Positions 1 through 12,453 of a DNA stretch of 64,000 bases are shown one piece after another. Both the position numbers and the translations under genes were made by a program. The notes beneath the pieces are model-generated. The model was not told the DNA's origin and did not search any database. It was given only the letters and a program-made list of their open reading frames with translations. Source of the stretch: Diphasiastrum complanatum (taxonomy: Eukaryota; Streptophyta; Lycopodiopsida; Lycopodiales; Lycopodiaceae); NCBI GenBank assembly GCA_029204225.1, contig CM055110.1, forward strand, positions 2,058,659 to 2,122,658, written 5' to 3'. Numbering within the stretch: position 1 is the first letter of the stretch; every line of letters starts with the position of its first letter.

Positions 1-361
1 TCCCTCTTGATCCCATGCTCATCACAAAAGGCCTTGAACTTGTTAGATATGTACTCACCACCATTGTCACCTCTCAAGCACTTGATCTTTGTGGAAAATT
101 GGTTCTCCCTTGCATTCTTGAACTTGACAAAGACATCACAAACTTCATCCTTGCTCTTTAGCAGATAGATCCAACAAAATCTACTAAGATCATCAATGAA
201 TGTTACATACATCTTAGCTCCACTATTGCTAATTGTAGTAAATCCATGAATATCCAAATGTACAAGTTGAAAAGGCTTTGTAGATCTAGAAATAGATCTA
301 GTATAAGGTAGTCTATGTGACTTAGACAAAGCACAAGACTCACAAACATGCTTGTCATTAC
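1..361 (-). pseudogene. Ty1/copia integrase fragment (copy 1)
   Basis: The reverse strand encodes part of a copia integrase core. It runs from the CESCALSK zinc-finger end through FIDDLSRFCWIYLL and LRGDNGGEY to CDEHGIKRE, where the window begins. It is nearly identical to 1204-1562 in the same orientation, so it is a second copy of the same family. The right edge at about 361 is abrupt: coding similarity stops and an unrelated LTR fragment starts. Only part of one domain remains, so this is a remnant without independent function. Confidence 0.85.
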
Positions 362-688
362 TTAGAAATTACATGTGGAATTTGCCCTTCCACTAAAGGT
401 CACCATCAAAAGGTGGCTCACTCTAACTAATTTAAGGGGGGTCTACATTTATTTACAATGCCTAAGAAGTATTACTAGCTCCTACATGGTCGTTCCTTCT
501 TTGGGATACACCATGTAGGCTCACATAGATAATCCAATGTTGTCCTAGCTAGTAATTTCTCGGCTCTCATGCTCGGCTCTCAACTTCTTCTGCTCTCCTT
601 CTTCTGAGACCTCCTCGGTCATGGGTGAGAGATATTCTGTGTCTTCAGCATGACTCGACATCTGGAGATTCTCTGGAATCTGCCAACA
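362..688 (-). repeat. LTR fragment, family A (starts TGTTGGCAGATTCC)
   Basis: Read on the reverse strand this begins TGTTGGCAGATTCC at 688 and matches 35228-35545 (+) almost throughout, including the stretch around ATTACTAGCTAGGACAACATTGG. A more diverged piece of the same family lies at 52285-52420 (-). The TG start shared by separate copies supports an LTR 5' terminus. The other end is truncated at 361/362 against copia integrase sequence. Confidence 0.75.
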
Positions 689-1066
689 TTATTCACCCCT
701 AATCTGTTGCAGGACCACTACAACACGAGTGATGTCATTCCGCTCGGCACCTAGAAAAACGTGGATCTTTGTTCGCTTTCGTAAAACCAGGTGCTTATTA
801 GCCGCAAAACTTGTTTCTCAAAAATGGAAGTCTCTCAATGGCTGCTACATTCCAGCCCTCTTGAGAATCTCTTGCGACCCCTGCTCGCCTCGCCGTCGTG
901 ACGTTTGTTTTCTCTCGCTCATCTTTCATCCCAGGGCTTCGAATACTTGGAAGCGGAGCTTACTTCCGAAGTTGAGTGGCCCCATGTATTCTCTTACCTT
1001 TTCAACAAAGCCCATTTCCTGCCAGTCTTCCATCCAAAATAGCACTCGGCCACCTATTGCACAATA
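689..1066. other. Unassigned spacer between retroelement pieces
   Basis: This stretch separates an LTR terminus at 688 from a copia integrase breakpoint at about 1066. It has short open frames on both strands but no motif I recognise. It may be flanking or internal sequence of the family A element. Confidence 0.5.
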
Positions 1067-1829
1067 AATTGGCACACAACAAAGCTTGATCCCAAAATGG
1101 TTTGTCAAGATTAGCACTTAACCTCATAGCTTTAGCACTTTCACATAAAGTCCTATTCTTCCTTTCAGCCACTCCATTTTGTTGTGGAGTCCTTGATGTT
1201 GTATACTCCCTCTTGATCCCATGCTCATCACAAAAGGCCTTGAACTTGTTATATATGTACTCACCACCATTGTCACCTCTCAAGCACTTGATCTTTGTAG
1301 AAAATTGGTTCTCCCTTGCATTCTTGAACTTGACAAAGACATCATACACTTCATCCTTGCTCTTTAGTAGATAGATCCAACAAAACCTACTAAGATCATC
1401 AATGAATGCTACATACATCTTAGCTCCACTATTGCTAATTGTAGTAAATCCATGAATATTCGAATGTACAAGTTGAAAAGGCTTTGTAGATCTAGAAATA
1501 GATCTAGTATAAGGTAGTCTATGTGACTTAGACAAAGCACAAGACTCACAAACATTCTTGTCATTACTTAGGGAACTTGGAAGACCAATCACAACCTTCT
1601 TCCTTGCCATTACCTCCAATGACTTGAAGTTGAGGTGTCCCATCATTTTGTGCCAAATCTCTTGAATAGAAATTTGCTCCCTTGCAACACATCCAACTTG
1701 GTTAGCAATAACACAAGCATCTAGTTTGAACAACTTCCCTTGCCTTTTACCTTTTCCAACCAAAACATCCTTCCTTTTGATCAAACAAGCATCTCCATCA
1801 GACTCCACCTTGAGGCCTTTACTTAGCAT
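1067..1829 (-). pseudogene. Ty1/copia GAG-pre-integrase and integrase core fragment (copy 2)
   Basis: A single reverse-strand frame of 275 codons covers the region. Residues about 60-105 form the pre-integrase zinc finger (WHKMMGHLNFKSL, then CESC). The integrase core follows with FIDDLSRF, LRGDNGGEY and TPQQNGVAERKNRTL, which supply the second Asp and the Glu of the DDE triad. The first catalytic Asp position reads VHSNIHGF, so Asp appears replaced by Asn. Coding similarity ends at LLCN near 1066, where other sequence is joined. RT and RNase H are absent. The intact frame suggests fairly recent decay, but the element cannot be autonomous here. Confidence 0.9.
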
Positions 1830-3229
1830 TTAAACTTGGAACAAAGATCAAAGAAGGTCACCTAGCTGGTCATATGTAGTTCTTGGACACTTCAAAACAA
1901 CAATAGATGCTAATGATTAGTCATCCCAAGAAGATTGCCGATGAACAAAAACTTTGTATGAGTTGTCAACCTTTGTAGACACTCTTGCCATTAGAAGGAA
2001 ATAAGGGACATCTTCAGATACAAATTATGTATGACATATATGACGAGTGATCTCTAGGAGAAGGGAATGCACACCTTCTAGAACCATCGACATTTATGGG
2101 ACGTGAAAGATCAGTAGTAAAGACTTTTGGTTAGAAAGAATTCTTGAATCTTTGATAGCCATTAGGGAAAAAATGGGCTCAAAGTGGGCCCTTTAAGAAA
2201 TTTGACATTAGAGAGAAGCTACGTAGAGAGAGAATGCGAACCATTCACTTTTGGTTGTTGTTTTTCAAGTTTCCGACCGTGCTCGATGCTTAACTGCTAT
2301 GGTAAACTTCCGACATTAGTTAGTTAGGCATGAAATCTAATAACTTCTCTGCATGCTCGTTTCAAAATTTGGGGCTGAGAGTTTTAAGAGCATCGTTGTA
2401 AATCTTGGGGTGCTCACTACAAAAATTGAAGCGGGAGTACAATGAGCACTTTTCAAATCTTTGTATGCTTATAGTAAAATATGAGGCAGGACGATTTTCA
2501 ACACGACATAGACATTACAAAAGTAATGTATGCAAAATCTATTCAGTTTGACATATTGTAGTTTGAAGCTTTCACGAAACACGTGTCATATGCTCACTGG
2601 GACACTTGGTCGAGTGAGGGAGTGACACATGCCAATATTGACCGGTCAAATATGGCATCTGTCACATCCTCACTGAGACACTTGGTCCGTGTATGAGTGA
2701 CACATGTCAGCCTACTCGCTTGTGTATGTGTCAAGGTACCACCAAGTGGCAAGTGTCGAATCTGCATGGAATTGGCCATGTGTCGATGTTAGTAAGGGTC
2801 AAAGTTAAGGGGTGTTTGAGGATTATGCATAAGTGAGCCTAGAGAGAGGCATTCCTCATCATAATGTACGCAGCAAAGGTAGGGAGTAGAGAAGGCAACC
2901 AGCTCCATTGTGTTTCATGCTTCTTGATGCTATGTACTTATTCTGAATTCAATAAAATTTGAGTTTGAGATCTATCTGTAGATGCTTTATTGTGGTTTGT
3001 GTATGAGTGTCGTTTATAGAGAGCTTGACATTTGTTGACTTTGGAAATGGCATGAGAAATGCGAATTTTCAATAGTATAGAAGTAGGGATGCAAGTTTCC
3101 TTCTTGTAAGTACATGTAATTCGTCCTAGTGTTATAATGCGAAGGCCTTCAATCTTGATGTACATACACATGATGGCAACCTGACCACTTATCTATATTA
3201 TTAAAACTATGTTAGAGAGAGACTGTAGA
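1830..3229. other. Spacer without recognised gene
   Basis: No convincing coding region is visible on either strand. Part of it may be old retroelement leader or LTR. It contains the short duplicated motif listed separately. Confidence 0.5.
2590..2712. repeat. Imperfect direct repeat, ~43 bp, spaced ~77 bp
   Basis: GCTCACTGGGACACTTGGTC near 2592 and CCTCACTGAGACACTTGGTC near 2668 each lead into a GAGTGACACATG motif. The two copies lie in the same orientation. The function is unknown. Confidence 0.6.
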
Positions 3230-3560
3230 CATATCTATGTCACACCTACTATAACGATCGCCAAGTGAAGATCTTCAATAAAATTGTCACATGCAAATCA
3301 AAAGGACACTTGTGGAGCAAAACCACCCAACCAACATGAAATGTCTAGTTAATACCCTAGCCACTTCACCCCCCAAGCCAAGGTGAATGAATACAAGAGA
3401 GGAGGGGCCTGGCTCATAGAATCAAAAAAACTAATGTGTAGATGGGCGAGTTTCCATTGGTATATATAACCCTCAATGAGAAGAGAATATTTTTCTTAGG
3501 ACCCTCATACCAACCTAGTCTACAACTCATGACTCCTCATATTGATACCTCACTGGTATT
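3230..3560 (+). repeat. Diverged copy of LTR/polyprotein-end repeat family C
   Basis: The stretch shares ordered blocks with 13052-13330: CAAGTGAAGATCT, AAAAGGACACxTGTGGAGCA, CACCCAACCAA, a CCCCCAAGCCA block, and GGACCC near the end. It is more diverged than the 13-kb and 24-kb copies and its terminus is not clear. Confidence 0.6.
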
Positions 3561-6185
3561 AAATTTGTGATTGAGTTGTTTTACAATCTCTTTTTCTCAC
3601 AACATCAAATTTTGTGTCCTCGTACCAAGAGAAAAAGTGACCACATACAAGAAGAAACAAGCATATCAATTTGCCCTGTTGATTAGAACTAGGGAAGAAG
3701 AAGCCCAAAATTTTGGCTTATGCAACTTTTGGCCTATTGAAATCAATAATACGTCCAAATTGAATAGCTAATTAGCCTTTGATTTAGAAAGAGAGACAAG
3801 GCCTATAGTAGAAGAACTTTCTTTTCATGAAGTCCTTTGCCCAAGACCTTTGCCCAAGAGCGAAGCTCAAACACAAAGGAAGGCCCGAAAGCATGGGCAT
3901 TCCTTCATATAATCCCAACTAAGGGTGTTTACTAGACAAAATACCTCATATGGCACATATACAAGTGGGAAAACTTACACAATCAAAACTTTACATGTGT
4001 CTTAGAGAGACCTTCCACTGAAAGGTATATGTGCCCTATATGATCATTGAAGGTTTTTGTGATTGTGTGTCACTCTCAAAATTCCAAGAGGTCAAGGGAT
4101 CATTCTGAGGCCTCGATGAGGCGAATAGGGCTAAGTGTGGTAGAATGAGCCCCCATTGTCTCAGAGGTGTCAAAGGGCCTTGAGAACTTGCCCTTCAACC
4201 ACACAATGCTAATGTTGTGTTTTTTGAAAGGCTTTGCAATTTGTTCAAAAAATTACTTCATAGACACACATAATTATCAACGAGTTAAAAAACAAGTTTT
4301 TTTCTAGGCTAGGCCAATGTAGCAGTTTCGAGAAGTGATATCGAACACATGGCATCATCCGGTTGGTTAAGAACAGGAAGATTCTGAGTTACGATAGGGT
4401 TTCTAAAACATTTTTAATCTCCATCGTAGATCTACAACTAGTATGTATGGTATTCGCCATTCAACAGTGGGCTGTTTGACTATAACCACCCTCGTTTCTC
4501 CAACGGCTCGGGGGTGTTACACCATAACATGTGATTTGAGAAGCACGACCAAACTTCACATTAATCGCAGGTGTCAGCCTTCAAATCGTCAAAGAAAAGT
4601 ATGGTAGTACGTCAGCGCCACAGGTGGCCTGTGCCACGCGTCACAGCCTGAAATTCCCTTCTCCAGAACAACAATTAACGCCTGCCATAACTAACAATTT
4701 CCCAGCTTATTAAATTCTGAAAAAAATAGTATTTAATACTAAAAAACAATATTTAATGCCTGCTAATAATATTTGGCAGCAATATTTAATGTATTTATTA
4801 TTATTATTATTATATTCACACTAGACATCAAAAATCCCTTGACCAGAGTCGGGTCTCCTAAACCCGGGGTCGACGTAACCCTAGTTAATAGGACCCCCCT
4901 ATGGAGCTGACTATGGTTAGTTTGACCCCGGTTAGGGAGATGGCGGGAAACGGCTGACACTGAGCTCGAGGGGTGGTACAAAGAAATAAAATGGGGCAAT
5001 TAATAAAAAAGCATTATTTTGAGAGATAATGCAACAAAATATTTAAATAGAGAAAGGATTTATGGGGAAAATAATTGTGAGACATCAAAAGGGGTATCCT
5101 ATGCCTTATCTATTTTTTATTATTCTAAATTCTTGGAAGAAATATGCTTCATTTAATACTTGCTTTTAATAGTGTTAAGCTTGAAAGCCCATTTGGAGGC
5201 TCAAAATGGCAACATTAAAAACCAATTGGGCTCTTCAATATTTGAATTCATATGCATAGCATGATCTTTGCTCCTAACCAACTATATTTCTTATTAAATA
5301 GGGGGGCAAAGAAAACTAGAATCAAATTTTATTGCCACTTAACATTATGTACTTTATCTCACTTTGATGATCATTTTTAATTGACATTAATATGGACCTG
5401 TCACGTGACGATGTGAAAGTGAACATTATGTTGCTTTTGGCACTTTTGGCACAGGAGTCCATTCTACTCAAATTGTTCTCCATTGTTCAACCTCGTGATT
5501 GTGTAGAAGGTGAAATAAGGCGTATCTGAGGTCAATCTTGTAGTTGTACTATATTGTTTTTTCTCCTCTTACATTAAACTTTATGTGGAAATTTCCATTT
5601 AATAAATGGACAATTCCTCAATCCTCATCCATGCTAGAGCACCAACCTACTTTATCATGCAAAACAACTGACACAACCCACGAGCATGTATGACAACTTC
5701 TGTCACTCAACTAACCAAAATAAGCTTAGTTTTGCAAATTTTCTTAATGCATGTGGCATTGATGTTTATAGTTCATAACATCTAACACACACAAACTATA
5801 CTATACACATAAGTGAGTGAGTTTACATGATAAAAGAACGACATTTACTTGTGTGATAGGTAATTTCTTAACATTTTGATTATACTATACACCATATAAA
5901 TCAAAGTCATAAAAAGTCTACTTAAAATGTACATCACCTAGTACGCTAATGAAATGTTAACACGGGAATTTGTTCCTACTTTGAATACACATATACCAAA
6001 GATATCCATGCAACATTAAGAAACTAATTAAACTTGATTATCTTTGTTGTCAACTAGCAAGAAATTACTTACATAGTCTACATATGCACTAAAGTTAAAT
6101 CAAGTTTAAAGATATTTCATTGAATTTAATCATTGCACTTAGGACACGAGATATTTGTTTTGATTGAAAATGTCAAATGTATTTC

Positions 6186-6325
6186 ATCGATGAATCCTAA
6201 ATGCATTTATATATGCTAAACCATATATATCATATGCATTCTAAATGCATTGATATATGTTTAAACATGTACGTCAAATGCATCCTAAGTGCATTGATTT
6301 ATGCTTAACCATGTATTTCAAATGT
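6186..6325. repeat. 45-bp tandem repeat, about three copies
   Basis: Units share CTAAATGCATTxATATATG followed by TTAACCATGTATxTCAAATGCAT. Three imperfect copies begin near 6194, 6239 and 6283. The array runs into a TG dinucleotide tract. Confidence 0.7.
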
Positions 6326-6743
6326 GTGTGTGTGTGTGTGTTTGTGTTGGAACGGTTGGAAGGGGGGGAGGGGGGACGCTTTTGATATCATGTGTAGAGA
6401 ATATTTGCATCTAGGTGTATGATTTGTTGTATATCAGCATTTACCTATTTGACGTATGCACTTTAAAAAAAATCAATGATGACCCAATAGGTGCAAGTCA
6501 AAAATAATAGTATATAAACAAGTGTTATCACAAAAAGTGCCACATAGAGAACTAGACAATTTTAAACTTGCTCCCCAACATCGCCCTCTTCATGTTTTCA
6601 AGATATATATTCTATTAAGTTTGAGACTTTTCTTTTCTTTTCTTTTTTTCTTTTTTTCTCTCAAAGAAAATAACCTTAGAGACTTTTCTTTATCATGTGA
6701 TACACGATATGAAGATAAATTTATATCTATTTATTTATTTGTG

Positions 6744-6768
6744 CATATATATATATATATATATATAT
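6744..6768. repeat. (AT)n microsatellite
   Basis: An uninterrupted run of about twelve AT units sits in AT-rich spacer. Confidence 0.95.
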
Positions 6769-7211
6769 CTTTTGTTTATCATGGTATATTCCATATACAT
6801 GACAAGTGATTAGAGAAATGGTCTGGACCTTATCTATTTGATGTCAGCTAAGAAAACTGTCATGTGTACAAAAAACATTATCGTCAATAGGTTTTACCTC
6901 AAAAAGTGCCACATAGAGTAGTAAATTAATCATTTTAATCTTGCCCCCAAACATTTTGAAACTAACTTCTCTCATATTTTTTGAGTTTGTATATCCACCT
7001 TGTCAACCATCTTCACCTTCAAAAGTGAAATTCGGCATTAGTAAAATTTGTCAAAAACTAAAATTCAATATAGCAATCCAAAAAAGAACTTGGCATCAAA
7101 GATTTCTATGAATGACATGGGAAGTAAGGAGTAATGTTACGGATTCAAAACAATTGTTGGAGGGAATAGTGATGAAATCTACAAAAAAAGGTCGTTCCAA
7201 CCAGAATGGTT

Positions 7212-7450
7212 GGACTTCATTCTTTTTGCCCAAAGAAACACCCATTTCTTGATGCTTAAATTGCCCAAGAACAATTAATAACTGGAATGTAAGAGAATAT
7301 GCAAGATCTACACCACAATTCCAACCTATTTACTTTACTTGAATGTTGATTCCTACCTTATTCCACAAACAAGAAATAAATTCTAATCCACAACTAAGCA
7401 AGAGAGAAAACAAGAACCTAGTTATTCCACAACACAAAGGAAAAGATGGC
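7212..7450 (-). repeat. LTR-like segment, family B (copy 1)
   Basis: The reverse strand matches 37545-37750 (+) closely and 42460-42700 (+) more distantly. Shared blocks include TTTTCCTTTGTGTTGTGG, GTTGTGGATTAGA, CAACATTCAAGTAAA and the GGTGTAGATCTTGCATATTC region. The + copies flank a Ty3/gypsy gag-RNase H element on both sides, which supports an LTR identity. Here it directly follows the end of the gag-like ORF on the same strand. Confidence 0.7.
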
Positions 7451-7594
7451 TGAGGCCTGTGGGGCTTGAAATTGTATATCCTCATTGACTAGAGGAGCAT
7501 TGATTGTCATTTCCCTCGATGATCCGTCTTGTACTTGGTCGATTTGGACCATCTAGTGCTTCAGTTGCTGCTGGACCTCTTCCAGAGTGGTCTT

Positions 7595-8217
7595 CTACCC
7601 GGCCATCACGGATTTGATTTTCACTGTCTCTCTTTCTTTTTCTTTGGCCAGCCTCTGATGATGTGTAATTTCTTGGGCATGCAGTCGTGAATCTGCCATC
7701 ATGTGAAACAGGGACATGGGTACCCTCTGCAACTTGGTTCTTGGTTGTTGTGTGCACTTTGTCAAGTACGCACATGCTGCTTGTAGTTGTGGGTTATTGA
7801 TTGCTTCAACTCTGTACCCATTCTTGTTTTTCCACTTGTCCACGAAGGGATCAATGAATTTGAAATATGTTGTCTGTTCAATTTTTTGAAGTGTTCTAGT
7901 GACAGCATTTGGTCCTCGTGGTAACTCAAAAGGTTGCAAGTCGGCCAGTGCAAATGATATGTTATAAACATAGTTCCTCACAGGAGGAACTATTAGTTGG
8001 CATGACCTTGCTATAGCATTGTAATTAACATATATCATATGCATGAGGTACGAGCTTTGATACCCCATCAAGACAGGCATCTGGAACTCAATGGCTTTAA
8101 AGAAGGATGTTGCCTTTGGTACCAGTGTTGCATTTCAGTAATATCCAATTTGGACAATTGGATGTCGAGCTTATTGGCATCAGGGTCATCAGAATTGGAG
8201 GCAGGGTTGGTAGACAT
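7595..8217 (-). pseudogene. Gag-like ORF of an apparently pol-less retroelement
   Basis: An ATG at 8217 opens MSTNPASNSDDPDANKLDIQ. After about 40 codons the frame shifts near 8095 and continues for about 160 codons to a stop at 7595. An overlapping frame stays open to 7482. I recognise no catalytic motif and no zinc knuckle. The C-terminus is basic and charged (QRLAKEKERETVKIK) and could form a short coiled coil. The setting suggests a gag or gag-like product: a minisatellite-rich leader lies upstream and a family B LTR-like segment immediately downstream, with no protease, RT or integrase between them. The identity of the protein itself is unproven. Confidence 0.45.
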
Positions 8218-8281
8218 GATGAAAAAACTGAGAAACTGGGTTCTAAAAAAAGGTGTCGGTCGAGATTTTAGACAGGGTTAA

Positions 8282-8560
8282 CGGGCGTCGGTTGAGATTT
8301 GATCGGAGGGTGTCCGTTGAGATGTGAGCGGAGGGCGTCGGTTGAGATGGAAGAGGAAGGTGTCGGTTGAGATGTGAGCTGAGGACATCGATTGAGATGG
8401 GAGAGGAAGGTGTTGGTTGAGATGTGAGCGGAAGGCATCGGTTGAGATGGGAGAGAAAGGTGTCGGTTGAGATGTGAGCGGAGGGCATCGGTTGAGATGT
8501 GAACGGAGGCGTCGGTTGAGATGGGAGAGGAAGGTGACGGCTGAGATGTGATGGAAAATC
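8282..8560. repeat. 25-bp minisatellite array, about 11 units
   Basis: Units read approximately GCGTCGGTTGAGATGTGAGCGGAGG, with GTGTCGG/GCATCGG and GGGAGAGGAAG variants that tend to alternate. The period is 25 bp. The long open frames across it on the reverse strand are a by-product of the repeat. The same unit recurs at 9228-9466 and, on the other strand, at 38398-38762. Confidence 0.9.
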
Positions 8561-9227
8561 TGTGTGAAGGGAGTTATGGTGCGAAAGGAAAGGACTGTGA
8601 AGAACTGAGGTTGGGAAGGCAGGTGTGTGGATAGAACGGTGTGGAGGATGTGTGGAAAATGAAGTATGGTGTGAACTAAAAGTGGGAAAACAGAATGAGG
8701 TGGGATAAGAATGATGGAAGGTAGAAGTTCAAAAAAAGAAGATGTCAGTATATGTTTGTGAAGAAGTGGAAGGGGTAAAAATATTGGGAGATGTAAGGAA
8801 AGTAGCTTTTGGTGGGAATAGATGTATGGAGATGATGAAACAAAAGTGTTTATGATTATAATGTGATATTCAATAGTGTAACGGAAGCGTGTGGAATGCT
8901 TGCGTGACACTATTTCTCAGCATGCAAAAGTTTCAAATGGTTTGTCTTCCACTGGCGCTATTAGGTTTGGAGAGGGTTTGTGATGGCGCTCTCAATGGGA
9001 AACACACTAGGATGGCTGATAGTCGGTGGAGATGGTGTGGAATCAATGACAGATGCACAGAACAAGAGAGCGCCAGGATTGTGTACAAGAGCAAGAAAAC
9101 TGCCAGTAGATCATCGACAGAGAACTCCAGAATTTGCACTTCACTGGGGTGCGAATGGCATCGAGGCGATGACATTTATGGATGCCGTCGACTGGGTTCG
9201 GACGTGATGGGACTATCTGCTCGTTGA
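8561..9227. other. Leader-like spacer between two minisatellite arrays
   Basis: The first part is purine-rich on the + strand (GTGGAAGG, GATGAAAC). The rest has several overlapping short frames on both strands. I see no domain. Its position between two arrays of the same unit suggests it belongs to the leader of the same retroelement. Confidence 0.45.
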
Positions 9228-9466
9228 ATTTTAAATTTGAAGCGTCGATTGAGATGTGATGGAGTCGCATCGGTCGAGATCTGATAGAAATCCATCGGCT
9301 AAGATCGGACAAAAATCGTCAGTTGAGATATGAGCAAATCTTGTTGGTTGAGATTTGACAAAACTCGTCGGTTGAGATTTGACAAAACCCGTCAGTTGAG
9401 ATTTGACAAAACTCGTCGGTTGAGATTTGAGCGAATCCCATCGGTTGAGATTTGACAAACCCCATG
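9228..9466. repeat. 25-bp minisatellite array, second block
   Basis: About nine units of the form ACTCGTCGGTTGAGATTTGACAAA occur here. They share the core CGTCGGTTGAGAT with the 8.3-kb block but carry a different tail (TTTGACAAA rather than GTGAGCGGAGG). They look like a related subfamily that was amplified separately. Confidence 0.85.
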
Positions 9467-10552
9467 AGGAATTAATGGTTTTGGTGCGCTCCAAACACTC
9501 TCTCCGTAGCAATCCCTCTGTTTTTAGGTACCGTACTTGTAGGGTATAGTCCTTTTCTGCCCTTAATTTGGAGGATTTTGGCTCTTGGACGGCCTTAAAC
9601 GGAGCTTTAGACCAAAAGTTAAAGGCTCTTGAAGAAAACACACTGTTTCTTCACTTTGAAGTAAATCCTTTTTTCGAACAAATTTGCACTTCAGGATCCC
9701 TCTCAACTTGAAAATTTTTAATGAAATTGAAGGTGTGCATGACCCTTCAGTGCCCTTCGGATCCATATCAAGTTCATCCAATGATTGATTTCCAATCCAC
9801 GGTCCACATCTTATCATGGAGACTCAATTTCCATCAACTATTAACCAGATTCTCTATCCGACGGCTCTTGGCGAACTTGGACAATAACTCTTCCTCCTCC
9901 GTGCGCTAAACACCTCTAGTTGCTCAGGTCTCCCTCAAGCTGGCCGCGTGGATGATCCGCGACCTTCTCTCTTCCTTATGGAGCTTTCAAGCTCCCTTGG
10001 CTATGGCAGAAGGGTTTTTTCCTTGAAGAAAAAACAAGTCTTTCTCTCTTACTATCACGCGGCTGTCTATGGCCTTTGGAACCAACCTTCCTTGTCCTAG
10101 GGCGCCCCTCTGTAGCCACTCACAGCCATGAAAAAGACTATGTTTAGAGAGAGATCTACGGTCTTACACTCAAAAACCCTAGCTGTATAAAGGATGGAGC
10201 TTTCTTGAGATTTACTCAATCCTTTTTTGAGATTTTTCTGATAGTCTCCTACACCACTAAGGTCGCCCTACTGCAAGAACTCTCTTCGAATTTTCGGCTT
10301 CACAATTGATGCACAATTGAATGCAAACAAGTTGTTCTTCTCAACAACCCTTTGCTTGCTCCAATCTACTTGAAAATTTGGTAATTTTCAGTTTTGGTCA
10401 TGGATTAAGCCAATAGCTTATATTGAAGCCTTAAATTCAACTGCACTTGCAAATGATTGCTTGCTTGACTAATCGTACACGGTCCTTCAAATTTTCCCAA
10501 AATTTGGCTTCCAGATAACATCGAACTGCGCCACTTCCAGGCTCTGATTCCA
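9467..10552 (-). other. Probable retroelement leader with degenerate primer-binding site
   Basis: GGCTCTGATTCCA at 10540-10552 is the reverse complement of TGGAATCAGAGCC. That differs by one base from the initiator-Met tRNA primer site common in plant LTR elements. It is placed correctly for a minus-strand element whose leader continues into the minisatellite blocks. No coding region is recognised in between. Confidence 0.5.
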
Positions 10553-12453
10553 TGTCAAGGATCTTATTGGCAGTATAGTTAGCTAATTTGCAAGCAACCT
10601 AACATTAATCAGATAAACAGTAAAGAGAGATCACACACCGACCCAAGAGAACACTTTTCAACTGTATTTACTAACCCAAAAAATACCACTAGATGCCTAT
10701 TGCTTATAGAGTTCAATTTTAAATATCATAGGCACTCATGATTTTGTGATAGGAGAATGAAAATCTGACTTTTCAAAGTGAAAAAGATTCTTATTGAGAA
10801 TCAATACTTTTTTTTGCATGAATCTTAACATCCTAAGGGTGTGTAGTGTGAGGCGATTCCATTTTGACCTTATTAGTGATTGAGGTGTTACATTTTCAAA
10901 GTCAATTATGGTATGGTTTTTCAACCACAACAAGAAGATCTTCATTATTTATCATTCAAGGTATACCTTTTTCCAATCATGTGCTCTCGTGAGCCTAATT
11001 GGGCATAAAACCCTATCTTTAGTATCATCGATAAGAGAAGTGGTGTTTTCATTTGAAATCATATATGCATGCATATATATGTCTTGATCAAAAATCAATA
11101 AAAACATGAAATGAAGTTGTTATTTGTACAAAAACAGTAAGCTACTGTATTTCACATGTGTGGAACTGAAATTAGCATTTAATGAGCATTCTACACACAA
11201 AATTGCAAGATATCACAAATATAGTACACCAATGGATAATAGAACCCAAGAGAAAAGAGAGAGAGAAAAGCTTCTATTCCCACGAGTTACATCCTTTTAT
11301 AGTAGGTCCAAACCTAACTTCAAACTTTAATTTCCCTCCATAATGAAAAATCCTACTATTATTATGACTAGATTCAATGTCTCTACTACTCAAACTGAAT
11401 CTACCAAAAATTCATGTTCTATAGTTTTTCACACTTTCCAAAAGTGTTTATTCAAATGCTTTTAGACCACTATAATTTTGAAGAGTCAAACTCTAAGTCT
11501 AATATGAAATTGGCCTCAATTGCCATATAAACAAATGTAGTAAATTTGAGTAAACTTGTTGAAATCTCTCACATAAGTCATCACCGTTGAACTATTTGAT
11601 CAAGCAGATTTATGAAAATGTACCTTCATGATGAATGATCTAAGAAATCGTAAAATAGTCTTGAATACTAATAACACTTTGGCACGATGGCTCTGATACC
11701 ACTCAATTGGGTTATTTGTTTGAATGATGCGAAATGATTGTGTTTGAATATTGTATTTATCAGCTCTGATACCACCCTTGCAAGATACAAGATTCAATCA
11801 AGAGAAAACTCAACATATGAATAATAACAAGATCTTGTCCAAACAGTAGATTCAGACTATTACTTAGATCGACAAGATGAATATCTTAGTAGGTGTCAAT
11901 GACAACCATGAAGGGAGTGAAACAATTAGGCGTCTATGGCAACCATGCTTCCTTCGAGATTAGATATTCATTTGAGTCGAGGAACGAGTATCAATGTAAG
12001 AGAAAAGAGAGATCACCATCATGTGCTCGATCAGGATGTCGACAAAGTCGAGTCGATGGAGTCAATAAAGTACTCGTCGAAGTCAATCCTGCTTTTACTT
12101 TAAGTCATTATAATGCACAAACTGTTTGACTTGTGCGAGTAAGACTCCATGCTATTGTAGAGGGAGAATATCTACATAGTTTACTAGTTCTCAAGAATTG
12201 AATTCGGGTGAGTCAGAGTGAAGATATATTCCAACATGGCCTACAAGTGGCGTAGCAACACAAGCAATAAAAAAAAGCTTAGGTCCTGAAGCTGCAAAAG
12301 AACGAGACAAGACTACATCAAGGCCCTATATAAATCAGTAACGGACGCGAGTGGCCGAAACAAAGAACCAACACCTCAGATGGAGGTACAAGCCCTCCAT
12401 CATGAGAAAACGGAGTGGCTCGCCCAGCTAGTGCCGATGATCACAAGACTGCT
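10553..12453. other. Retroelement-derived spacer with two minus-strand primer-site motifs
   Basis: GGCTCTGATACCA at 11689-11701 and AGCTCTGATACCA at 11762-11774 are reverse complements of plant primer-binding sites, 73 bp apart. Neither is followed on its strand by a clear gag. The part after 11890 leads into copia gag sequence on the + strand but contains no intact frame. I see no host gene. Confidence 0.5.

Larger units (their letters stand above)
3561..7211. other. AT-rich spacer, no recognised gene
   Basis: Only short unrelated open frames are seen. It includes a (TTA)n run at 4795-4813, a 45-bp tandem repeat at 6186-6325, (TG)9 at 6323-6340, (AT)n at 6744-6768, and a ~25-bp motif AAAAAGTGCCACATAGAG present at about 6533 and again at about 6903. 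I see nothing that supports a host gene. Confidence 0.5.

Noticed and set aside
8278-8910. 210-codon reverse-strand frame across the minisatellite
   Set aside because: It is open only because the 25-bp unit lacks stops in several frames. The non-repeat part has no motif and is compositionally simple.
8282-9466. CRISPR-like array
   Set aside because: The 25-bp units are contiguous without unique spacers, and the context is a plant retroelement.
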